Positions 38,773-50,400 of a stretch of 64,000 bases of DNA are shown here, in pieces. A model generated the notes under the pieces. It saw nothing but the letters and a program-made list of their open reading frames with translations, searched no databases and had not been told where the DNA came from. Numbering within the stretch: the first letter of the stretch is position 1; every line of letters starts with the position of its first letter. This DNA comes from Sipunculus nudus (lineage: Eukaryota; Annelida; Sipuncula; Golfingiida; Sipunculidae). The DNA lies in assembly GCA_026874595.1 (NCBI GenBank), contig CM049310.1, forward strand, positions 7,750,001 to 7,814,000, given 5' to 3'. A program made the position numbers and the translations under genes.

Positions 38773-40666
38773 AGGGAACCAGTGAGCTTATGCGATGGTG
38801 CAGCGTCGTGCAGCATCTGTATGTTAACCATAGCTATCTCAAAAACAGCAGGAGCTAGCATCACCAAATTTTTGCAAATAATTAGTCATCCAAAAAAACT
38901 ATATCAGATTTTATTTATTTTTTTTCTAAAAAAACTTCTTCTCTGAAACCATATGGCCAAAATGTTTAATATTGCACAGAAATGATCCTAGGATAGTGCT
39001 TTCTGAAGTATGTCCAAATGGTCTCTGTTTAATGACTTTTGGCTAAGTTATGGGAAGCTGAATTTAGTCATATGCCATAACAGCCCATTTTAGCTCAGTG
39101 GCTACAAAGATCTTCTTCTCAAAAACCACTGGGCCAATTTCTTAAATCTCACACAATTTAATTATCCTCAGATGTTGATAATTCAAGTTTGTTCAAATGG
39201 TTTTGGTTCATGTGCTTTTTGGCTGAGTTACGGGAAGTTGAACTTAGCCAGTTTGCTGTATCTTCCTATATGAGTTATAAACCTGCGAAACGTTTTTCGA
39301 CTGATGCCATTGAAGCCAGTTTGTTAAATATTTTACAAGAATAATCCCTTCAATAATTCTTATAATAATTGTCATTAATGGTTCCACATGAATTATTTTT
39401 GGCTAAATTATGGAGATTGAATTGAGTTATTTTACCATATACGTTAGCTGTGTGATGCTATTACATCTAGCCTGGCACCAGTTTATCAGCATCTATTACA
39501 TCATGCCACTAGACATTTAGACTTCAGGTTATCTTTGGTTAATATTGACAAGAAAGTTTTCCTAAAAGCTTTTAAAAAAATTAGATTTATGATTTTAGTT
39601 ATTCATCATACCTGGCAATGTAACAATCATGGAAATTTAACTCTCTGTTTATATATAAAGACCACTGTACATGGATTATAAATCATTGGTATCCCAACCC
39701 AACTTAATTCAAGAATTTGGCATCAATAAGATATATCTGTATTTTAATTTTGCATTCAGTACGCATCTGTAATAATTTTACATATATTCCTGATTTCTTT
39801 TGTATAAAAAGTCAGTTGAATAGCATTTTGTATTGGGAAAATTAATTTCAAAGTTATTTCAAGTAGGGACCACTTTTGTGTACAGATGGCAGCACTTGGT
39901 TTACCATTGGCAGATTGCCAGTGCCTTGATGTTGGCCATTAGCTAAGATGATGTCAGCTCTATAAATAGTTTTGGCCTAGTGCCAGGATTGGAAGAAGTG
40001 AAGCCAGGTTTAAGTCAAGAGTTCACTCAGTGCAGTAGCTGCATTCTATTTATAGCTTTTGCAGACTGCTCACTACATCAGATTTGGCACCAAAGTTCAG
40101 CCTGGATCTATATATAGCTTTGGCAGACTGCCAACTGTGTCTGATTATACAACAGGTCAAGAGTTCTCTCAGTGCAGCCAAGTCCAGGTCAAAAGTTTAC
40201 TCAGTCTAGCAAGGTGCAGGTCAAGAGTTCACTCAGTGCAGTAGCTTGAGCCAGCAGTTTGTCACAGTTCACTCGTGGGCAACTGCATTACTCACCTAAG
40301 CCTCGTCAGCCCATTGCATCAAACTCTGGGGAAGTTTGATGTATTGGCCTGATATTTTGACCTTTCTATGTGTCTTTGATGGTATTCTCAATTACAAGAG
40401 AGGATGTGCCACCTACATTGACTTTTGTAGTGTATGTGCCTGCTTATTTCTACAGAGGAATTTGATACATCAGCCTAAAATTGGGCATGTTTATACATAT
40501 CGGGTAGCTTTATAGTGAACATGACTGGTGGCGCCACCTAAAATAAATTTTGCACAGTGTATGTCCCTGCTTATTTCACAGGAGGGGTTTGACATATCAG
40601 TCTGACATTGGGCATATGCATATATCTCTTCGTTGTATACAAGACTGGTGGTGCCAGCTACAATGA
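38773..40666 (+). mobile_element. Family D element 5' part (D2)
   Basis: The start AGGGAACCAGTGAGCTTATG matches the D1 start (AGCGAACCTGTGAGCTTATG). The body shares the D1 words 'cttcttctctgaaac', 'gaaatgatcctagg' and 'gtttgatgtattggcctgat'. It has an extra segment (about 39430-40250) with short tandem repeats of GGTCAAGAGTTCACTCAGTG, absent from D1. It is cut by B1 at 40667. Confidence 0.6.
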
Positions 40667-42786
40667 TTGTATCCGCCATATCAGAGTTTTGCGGATACTA
40701 TGTTTTCAGTCAGACACGGCCACCACCGCCACCGCCGCATAGGTTTCCGGAGAACTCCTCTGTAATTTTTAGCGAACCTGTGAGCTTATGCGATGGTGTG
40801 GCATCATCTGGCATCCGTCGTCCGTTGTCTGTTGTCCGTCATCTGTAAGTTAACCCATACTATCTTGAAAACGGCAAGAATTAGCATCACGAAATCTTAT
40901 GCATAATATTAGTCATCTAAAAAACTCTATCAGATTATGCTTATTTTTTGGTTAACTGCATTTTCTTAGATTTTATAGGGAAAAAGCTAAAAAAGCTTAA
41001 AAAATCTTCTTCTCCGAATCTGTTCAGCCAAATTGTCCAATATTTTACAGAAATGATTCCTGGAACAATCTCTTTCAAGTTTGTTCGAATGGTTTAAGTT
41101 CGGTGATTTTTGGCCGAGTTACAGGAAGTTGAACTTAGTCATCTGTCCAAAAAAGCATACTAAAATTACAATCTCAGAAATGGCTTGAGCTATCATCACC
41201 AAATTTTATGCCAATGTTGGTCACATGAGTTATATCTGAAATTGAGGTATTGGTGGCACCACCTGCATCGGCCTTTTATGTACGGGGGGTCATCAGTGCC
41301 CGTATCATACTGACAGCTACAAATAACTTCTTCTCTGAAACGAAATGGCCAAATTGTTTAATATTGCACAGAAATGATCCTAGGGTAGTGCTTTTGAAGT
41401 TTGTTCAAATGGTCTCAGTTCAGTGACTTTTGGCTAAGTTATGGGAAGCTGAATTTAGTCATATGCCATAACCAGTAATTTGTCACAGTACACTCGGGGC
41501 AACAGCCTTTCTCACCTAAGCCTGGTCAGCCCCGTGCATCAGACTCAAGGTAAGTTTGATGTATTGGCCTGATATTCTGACCTGTCTATGTGTCTTTAAT
41601 GGCTTTCTCGTTCACAAGACAGGTGTTGCCATCTACAATGACTTTTGCAAAGTGTATATGTGCCTGCTTAATTCTACGGAAGAATTTGATATATCAGCCT
41701 GAAATTGGGCATATTTATACATGTCAAATAGCTTTGTCATATACAAGACTGGTGGTGCCACCTGCAATAATTTTTGTGTTGTGTGCACCCATGCCAGAAT
41801 TTCAGCAGTGATGTTTGTGTATTGTTTCTTGTTCAAAATGTTTAGTACTTGCATTGTTCATATATATGAAAAGTAGTGGTTCAGCATTGAAGCGTTATAC
41901 CTGGTGTATATCCATATGCACAGGTTCGCATTAGGCCTGTAGGCCTTGTTTTTAAATTCGGAATTATGATTGGGTCACATGTGAACTGCTGCGCCCTCAT
42001 TTTGGGTTGACCTCTGACCTTTCCTCTTTGCCCAGCATCCATTTGTGTGTCTGTTTACATACATTAACCCACATATCTTGGGAACTGTTTGACTGATCAG
42101 GCTAAAAATTTTGCACAAATGTACCCATTGGATAGCTTTATAACATACACTAAAAATGGTGGCAGCACCTGCAACCATTTTTGCACAGCATCCATCTGTT
42201 CATCTGCCTTGGGATAAAATCACTCATAACTCTGATTTGGTTGGACTTATCCACCTGAAATTTAGGTAGTGTATACCTCCTGAACAGGTTTCTTGATTTT
42301 ATGACAGGTGGCACCACCTACATTTACGTTTAAGCTGCAGACATCCAAGCTCATATCTCAGAAACTGTTTGACCAGTTGACCAAAATTTTCCATGTGTAT
42401 AGATCTCCAATAGCTCTTTATCATATGTAAAACTGGTGGCGCCACCTGCAACCATTTTATCACAGCATATGTTTGTTTGCTGTGGGATAAAATCATTTAT
42501 ATCTTTGCAGTGGTTTGACATATTTGCCTAAAATTTTGCAGGTTTATACATCTTGGATAGCTTTCTCAATTTAGTAGCAGGTGGCACCACCTACATTATG
42601 TATACGCTGCAGACGTGCAGGCTTATATCTCAGGACTGCTTTGACATTTCCCCCTGCAATTTTGCATGTGTATAGATCTCACATAGCTCTTAATCATACA
42701 CAAAATTTGTGGTGCCTCCTGCCACCATTTTTCCACAGCGTCCTTCTTATGATAAAATCACTCATATACAAGTAGTGGTTTGACTT
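40667..42786 (+). mobile_element. Family B element (B1), split by D1
   Basis: The two parts are 40667-40770 and 41949-42786. It starts TTGTATCCGCC with a hairpin at 40669-40698 (GTATCCGC ... GCGGATAC), then a GCCGCC-rich stretch. The text resumes after D1 at 'aaattcggaattatgattgg', matching the B element at 63273. Later units carry GGTGGCACCACC and GGTGGCGCCACC variants. No B-type 3' end (GGCGGATAC ... CTAG) is found, so the right edge is approximate. Confidence 0.65.
40771..41948 (+). mobile_element. Family D HLE2-like element (D1), complete
   Basis: The start is AGCGAACCTGTGAGC. Its inverted copy CACAGGTTCGC lies near the 3' end (about 41920-41930), followed by AGGCCTGTAGGCCTTG, where the two AGGCCT hexamers form a small hairpin and CTTG is the end. 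Both sides are T-rich. It interrupts B1. It is 1,178 bp and non-coding. Confidence 0.7.
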
Positions 42787-43165
42787 ACAGAAAAATGGCT
42801 GACTATGACCTTATATCATGCCTCGTTGCTGTTGACATGAGGACCTGTCCTACTGTTGAGGTGGAACAAACAATTATGGTTACAATTATGATTTCTGCCC
42901 TGCTGAAAGAGGGACCTAAAATTTAACACCAAGCTGTGAATAATTTTTTGAACTTTGACCTCTGGACCCCAAAATCAATAGGGATCTTCCATAATTGATG
43001 GTTAATACCTATTTCAGGTTTGAACTCAATCCGTCAATCCTAACTGGAGTTATCATCCGGAAAAGAATTTGTGGACAGACAGACAGACGGATGGATGGAC
43101 AGCCGGACAGCTAGACAGATGGACAGGTTGATTATATAGGGCACTCGCTTTTCAACTAATAACTG
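42787..43165 (+). repeat. Unclassified dispersed-repeat-like segment
   Basis: It ends in a GACAGACAGACGGATGG-type tract and GGGCACTCGCTTTTC, which is repeat-like in style, but no second copy is seen in the window. Confidence 0.3.
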
Positions 43166-43529
43166 TTGGCCGAAGACTTAAAAAACAGACGTTTATTATT
43201 AATAGAAATTTCCTAAATACCCCACAACGTCTGTTTCAGTACATCCAGTGGGGCTGAAATTCTTATCCTCCTTTTGCATTTATTTTATACTAATATCACT
43301 TCTCTGTAAAATTTTGGTATTAACTACAGTGAAGTTAGTATGAAATATCCATTTTAGATGTAATATATTTTATTTTAAAAATAATTAAGAATAACCTTCC
43401 ATTTTTGTTCGTGGGTCACTTTTTTATCTTGTTGTTCTCAGCTTCATGTCAGATGTTTTCTTAAAATATGTTTAACAAAATGTGTGGCTTGATTTTCAGA
43501 TATTCAAGAATTTGTATCAGAAAATAACC

Positions 43530-44433
43530 ATGGAATCAGGTACTTGAATAATTTTTTTAAAATATCTTATCTGTTTGCATGATTTAAACATCAGTTATTT
43601 AAATATTAAGGGACATATTTTTCTTTAAGAATAAGTTCTTTTCAGATTACATTTCTTTCTTGTTATTTTTCTAATATAATTTTCTTTAAATTAACTTAAT
43701 ATATGGAAAGGATAAACAAATGAGAGACTGGATATACTATAAACTAATACATATTAGTTTAATGGTAAATATTGTGAATTACAATATTTCTAGTGTAGCT
43801 GATTAAACCATTTGCAAGTTGTCATAACAGACAAATGTTGTTCAAGTTTCCTTAGATTTGTGAAAAAAAGGTTTTACAGATTTTATTTATAAGGGTTGTT
43901 TTCTTTTCAGAATATGTATATAAGGCAGGGAGTTTTGAAGTGACAGATCAAATGAAGAAGGATTATGACAAGAACGGCTACATCCTTGTCAGGGGCCTGC
44001 TGAGTAAAGAAGAACTGGACAAACTGCAGGAAGCCATAGACCACAAAGATGGGGTGCTCAAACATGCTTACTCTGTAGGTATATACATATTACTCTGTAA
44101 ACTTTGATGGACATTTATTATTTAATAGAAATATGGACAAATATGAAAATATCTTTGTGTCTTCATCCAAATTCTCTGGTAGATGTTATTCATACAGACT
44201 ACACACAGTAAGATAAAATCTCTTGCTGATTCCATATTCCAAATATGTTTGTATTTTTGTGCTGAGTAACCCAACTATTGATTGATTTGATAGCATCTGT
44301 TCAGGCCAAGGTCAGTGTAATGTCTATTCAGTTCATCACTGTAGTAAACAGGCAGTCTCTACAGGTAAAGCTTTTTTAGCTCAGCTGACTGAAAGTCATC
44401 TGAGCTATAGCAATCACTCTTTGTCCGTCGTCC

Positions 44434-44471
<38 letters not shown>

Positions 44472-47400
44472 CTGTCCGTTAACCAGGCACAAATCGTAAC
44501 CGCTAGAACTGGAATCTTCTTACTTGACATCCTGGGAGGTCCATGAAAAATCTCCGTGGAAACCAGAAATTAGGTCTCTGTTATCCATATCCTTCAAGCT
44601 ATGGGGCCCCAAAGTACCCCCCAGAAAAGTCCAAAATTTCATACAAAAACTTCAATATCTCATTAACTACTTGACTGATGGTCATGATTTTTGGCATACA
44701 TATTGATCATGAGAGGTTCCATCAGTTCATGAAGACTGGTGGCGCCACCTGTATTTTTCGATTTTTTACGAATTTTTTTTCTCTATTTTTGAGACCTTTA
44801 AAAATGTGAACATCTGTTAACAAGGCACAAATCGTAATGACTGGACCTAAATTTTCATTCTCGACACACTGAGAGACCTATGAAAAGTCTCAATGGAAAT
44901 CAGAAATTAGGTCTCTGTTACCCATATCCTTCCAGCTATGGGGCCCCAAACTACCCCCCAGAAAAGTAAAAAATTTCAAACAAAAACTTCAATATCTCAT
45001 TAAATACTTGACTGATGGTCATGATTTTTGTCATACATATTGATCATGAGATGTTCCATCACTTCCTGCAGACTGGTGGCACCACCTGTATCGTTCAATT
45101 TTTTACGAAATTTTTTTCTCTATTTTTGAGACCTTTAAAAATGTAAACATCTGTTAACAAGGCACAAATCCTAAAGACTGGACCTAGAATCTTCATTCTT
45201 GACACACTGAGAGACCTATGAAAAGTCTCCATGGAAACCAGAAATTAGGTCTCTGTTACCCATATTCTTCGAGCTATGGAGCCCCAAAGTACCCCCAAGA
45301 AAAGTAAAAAATTTCATACAAAAACTTCAATATCTCATTAACTACTTGACTGATGGTCATGATTTGTGGCATAACTATTGATCCTGAGATGTGTCATCAC
45401 TTCCTGCAGACTGGTGGTGCCACCTTTATTGTTTGATTTTTTACGATTTTTTTCCTCTATTTTTGAGACCTTTAAGGATGCTGTCATCTGTTAGCATGGC
45501 ACAAATCGTAACGACTGGACCTAGAATCTTCATTCTTGACACACTGAGAGGTCCATGTAAAATATCCTTGGAAACCAGAAATTAGGTCTCTGTTAACCAT
45601 ATCCTTCGAGCTATGGGGCCCCAAATTACCCCCCCCCCCAGAGTAGTCAAAAATTTCATACAAAAACTTCAATATCTCAATAACTACATCACTGATGGTC
45701 ATGATTTTTGGCATACATATTGATTATGAAATGTTCCATCAGTTCCTGCAGACTTGTGGCGCCACCTGTATTTTTCGATTTTTTACGATTTTTTCCTCTA
45801 TTTTTGAGACCTTTAAGGATGCTGTCATCTGTTAACGTGGCACAAATCATAACGACTGGACCTAGAATCTTCATTCTCGACACACTGAGAGACCTATGAA
45901 AAGTCTCCATGGAAACCAAAATTAGGTCTCTATTACCCATATTCTTCGAGCTATGGAGCCCTAAAGTACCCCCAAGAAAAGTAAAAAATTTCATACAAAA
46001 ACTTCAATATCTCAATAACTACATCACTGATGGTCATGATTTTTGGCATACATATTGATTATGAGATGTTCCATCAGTTCCTGCAGACTGGTGGCGCCAC
46101 CTATGTTATCTATCAAGAGGGTACAAATTGCAACAACTGGACCTAGAAACTTCATTCTTGTCATGCAAGGAGGCCCATGAAGAGTGCCTGTGGAAACTTG
46201 AAATTAGGTCTCTGTTACCCATATCCTTCAAGCTATAGGACTCTGAAGTATCCCTCAGAATAATGGACAATTTGATACAAAAGCTGAAGTATCTGAACAA
46301 CTAATACGGAGATCATCATGATTCTTTGCATGGATATTGACCATTAAGTGTTTTTAGCTCAGCTGACTGTAAGTCATCTGAAGTATCCCTCAGAATAATG
46401 GACAATTTGATACAAAAGCTCAAGTATCTAAACAACTATTGCAGTGATCACCATGATTCTTTGCATGGATATTGATCATGGAATGTGTCATCAGTTTCTG
46501 CAGTATGGTGGCGCCACCTGTATTTTTTTTATTTTTACGAATTTTTTCTCTATTTTTGAGACCTCATAAGATGCGGTCATCTGTTAACATGTCTGTAAAC
46601 AGGGCACAAATTGTAACCGCTAGACCAGGAATCTTCTTACTTGAAATCCTGGGAGGTCTATGGAAATTCTTCTTGTAAACCTGAAATTAGGTCACTGTGA
46701 CCTATATTCTTTGAGCTATGGGGTTCTGAAATACCCCCCCAGAATAATGCAAAATTTAATACAAAAGCTCAAGTATCTGAACAACTAATGCATTAATCAC
46801 CATGATTCTTTGCATGGATATTGATCATGGAGTGTTTCATCAATTTCTGGAGATTGGTGGCGCCACCTTTATTTTTTTTATTTTTTACGATTTTTTTTCT
46901 CTACTTTTGTGATCTTTAAACATTTGGTCATCTGTAAACAGGGCACAAATCATAATGACTGGACCTAGAATCTACTGTCCTCACCTCCAGGGAAGCCCAT
47001 AAAAGGTCTACATGGAAACCCGAAATAAGGTCCCTGTTACCCATATTCTGTGAGCTATGGGGCTCTGAAGTACCCCCCAGAATAAAGATTTGGTCATCTG
47101 TTAACAGAGCACAAATTATAATGACTTGACCTAGAATCTCCTTTCTTGATATGCTGGGAGGCCCTTGAAAAGTCTCCTTGTGCACCTGAAATTACATCTC
47201 TGTTACCCATATCCTTCATCCTATGTGGCTTTGAAATACCCCCCAGAATAACTTTTGGATTTGTTAACAGGGCACAAATCATAATAACTGGACCTAGAAT
47301 TTTATTTTTTGACATGCTGGGAGACCCCTGAAAAGTCATCTTGTAAACCTTGAAAATAGGTGTCTGTTACCCATATCCTTCATGCTACAGAGCTCCATAG

Positions 47401-50400
47401 TACCCCAATGAATATTGGATGATTTTATACAAAAGGTCCAGTTTGGAAAAAGTATTTCATTCAAATTTGACATTCAGATGATAAAATTACTTTTGTCAAT
47501 GTCTTCCTGGTCAGCTGAGCGTCTTGACCCCTGGGTCACTTGTTTTATATACTCCTAATAAGCAGAAGAACTAAATCATCTGCCTTACTTTTGCCAGTTC
47601 AACCATTTTCAAACCTGTCCCCTCTTTTGACATGTGCCTTATTAGACCCATAATCTCAGACTCTATACCAGCTGATCTCAGAAATGTTCTCTCCCTGCAT
47701 GCATTTTTAAATTTCACTGAAACACTCATTTATTCATGTTTCCTTTTAACCTACTTAATATTTTACTTTATGTTTACATTTATTGTACAGTGCATTTGCA
47801 TCCTTTAAAAGAGTTTTAATATTATCATTTTTAGCTCAGCTGACTATAAGTCATCTGAGCTATAGTCGTGGTCCATTGTCCGTTGTCTGTCTGTCTGTCG
47901 TGCCGTCCGTCTGTCCGTCCGTCCGTCTGTAGGTGTAGCAGGTTTTGAAACCGTAAGACCTAGGAATCCAAAATTTGGCATAATGTTAGATGTCCCCAAG
48001 ATCTCCTACCAAGCTGAAAACTGGGTCTTTGCAACTTCGTACCTTTGAGAAATTAAGGAAAAACCTCAATTTTTTATTAAAAACCTATTTTCACACTTCA
48101 GGACTGCCTTATATCAAAACCACTCATCTGTGTTTCCTCATATTTACCATAAATATTCCTCTATATAGTTCCTATGTACATGCCAGAAATTAGGTCTGTA
48201 TTATATAATTTAAAAAAGTTATGGGCCCAAACATAATACATTTTGTAAAAAATCAGGAAAGATATTTGATCACTTAACACAAAACGTGTTAAAGCTATGG
48301 ACTTTTTTCCAGTAATATAACTTTAATTTATCAAAATTAAATTGTATACCCAAAATTAGATCAAAATCTTTTAAATTTTTTAAAATATTAACAAAAAATA
48401 AAAATTTGGTACCTTAAATTTTGCCCAAAGTTGACCATGGCACATTTTTTTCCTGTAAGTACTGTTGATTTAATTTTCACAGCCAGTTTACATATGGATT
48501 TAATCTGATGAATTTTGAATTTGAAAGTATAAGCTTAAAAAATAGTCTAGCTATTGAAGTTTTTTTAGAAGACTTAATTTATTTGTATTTTCTAGCATCA
48601 TGACCCTACTTTTGTTTACCTGGTAATCCAAAAATTGGCATAATGTTAGATGTAATGGTAAATATTCATATTCTTCCATACATTTCCTATGTACATACCA
48701 AAATTTAGGTCAGTATTGCATAATTTGTTGAAGTTATAGGCCCAAACATAATGCACTTTGTAAAAAATCAGGATATACATTTACTCACTTAACATAAGAA
48801 TGGCTGAGACTTTTTATCAGGAATATAACATCATTTAATCAAGATTCAATTGTATACAGGAAATTAGATCTGAAATTTGCAATTTTTTAAGTTATTAGCA
48901 TAAATATAAAATCAGTACCTTAAATTTTGCCCAACTTTGGCCACGGCACGTTTTTTTTCCTGTAAGTACTGTGGATGTTATTTTCACAGCATGTACACAT
49001 AAGGATTAAATCTGTTAAAATCTTAAATTTGAAAATTAAAAGCTGCAAAATTAGGCTAGTTATTGAATTTGTTTGGAGGCTCTTGTTGTATTCCCTTACA
49101 TTGTCAAGCAGTCCACTGAGGTCACTGTAGGTCATTCAATGCAACTCTCTATGCTCCCCAGGCTGTTATGTAATCCCATCACTGGGGCAAGCCCTCTCTC
49201 TTGTTGAGCTTGATCAGGCTGCCAGCATAAATACCACAGGGAGCCTTTCTCCCCCCCCCCCCCCTCCCCCATTCTGTTGACAGACCTGTACTCTAAACAA
49301 GATGAATCTTATAATTTCACATTTTTTCAGCGATGAACAGTAACAACAGAGACCCCTCCCTGACCCACCGCTTCGATATACAGGGACAAATATACAAGAC
49401 AAAGCTTATAATTTTAATGTTAAAAAAATTCTTTTTGTTGAGACTTGGACAATTTTGATTTTTTTTTTAAGGAAAAAATGTTCAGGAATTTAATCCTAAT
49501 TCAAATATGGTAAAATATTAGGACCTAATGTAAGTGCTAACTGACAAGATTTAAGAAGATATAAATACTTTGTAGCATTTCGTTCATATCTCTTAAAGTT
49601 TGTGGGGCCTAGGTGTGAATAACACTGTTAAACCTAGTTTTTAAAATTAGAAATATTGGTCAAACTTTGTGGGATAAATTTTTAACTCATATGGCCATAT
49701 ATTTAACTTTTGAAAACTTAATTACCTTCACACATTATTTGTTTATGTAATGGAACTTTTATATGACACTTATCGTAGGCCCATTTTTTTCCCTTGGTGC
49801 ATCACTAAATGGTTTCAAGCCAAAGGTTTCATTTATTACACAGTCCATATGCTTTAGCTCATGTCAAATATTCTATAATTTACAGAGTTTCATTTAAGCT
49901 GGGCCATTTTCTCTTAGCTTTACAAATGGTAATATACATGGAAAAACCATAAGAAATAAAAATAATTTGCAGTTACTAATATTTTCCAAAATTCAGCTGA
50001 GTGACATGACCCATGGGTCCCTTGTTATTATATTATTATATAATATATTATTTTAGTTAATTGTTCTTAACTGAAAATGAAATTCTGAAATCAGGCTGAG
50101 CAAACAGAGTTCGAGCAGTCTGCCATTGATATTATTAACTTTGAGTAAAATTTCTTTTTTATTGAATAAAAAATAATACTGGTGAAAGTGTTTGGTTCAG
50201 GATGTCTGATAAATTAATATTAGATAATGATGTAATATATGTAGCTGAATGATGGAGCCAACAGGAGGAGCAAGATGTGTCTGTGGAATCATCCAGGAAG
50301 TGATGTCACAGGAATGGTGGCCCGTTGTGAAAAAATGGCCAAAACCAGTGAAAAGGTGGGACAGGTCTAGTCTTATAGTATGAAGCTATACACAGTAACG

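Larger units (their letters stand above)
30762..43499 (+). other. Long 5' intron of the PhyH gene
   Basis: About 12.7 kb with no recognised exon. It holds M1, M2 split by C1, the ATGCAT minisatellite, and the A3/D2/B1/D1 nest. The stretches 30762-32814, 32969-34396 and 36900-37681 show only AT-rich sequence, poly-C/poly-G runs and one hAT-like terminus near 33437. Confidence 0.45.

Noticed and set aside
44075-44078. Alternative donor after GTAG in PhyH coding exon 2
   Set aside because: Splicing at GTAG|GTATAT leaves phase 1 and puts a stop in the next exon; GTAGGT at 44075 keeps frame and family alignment.
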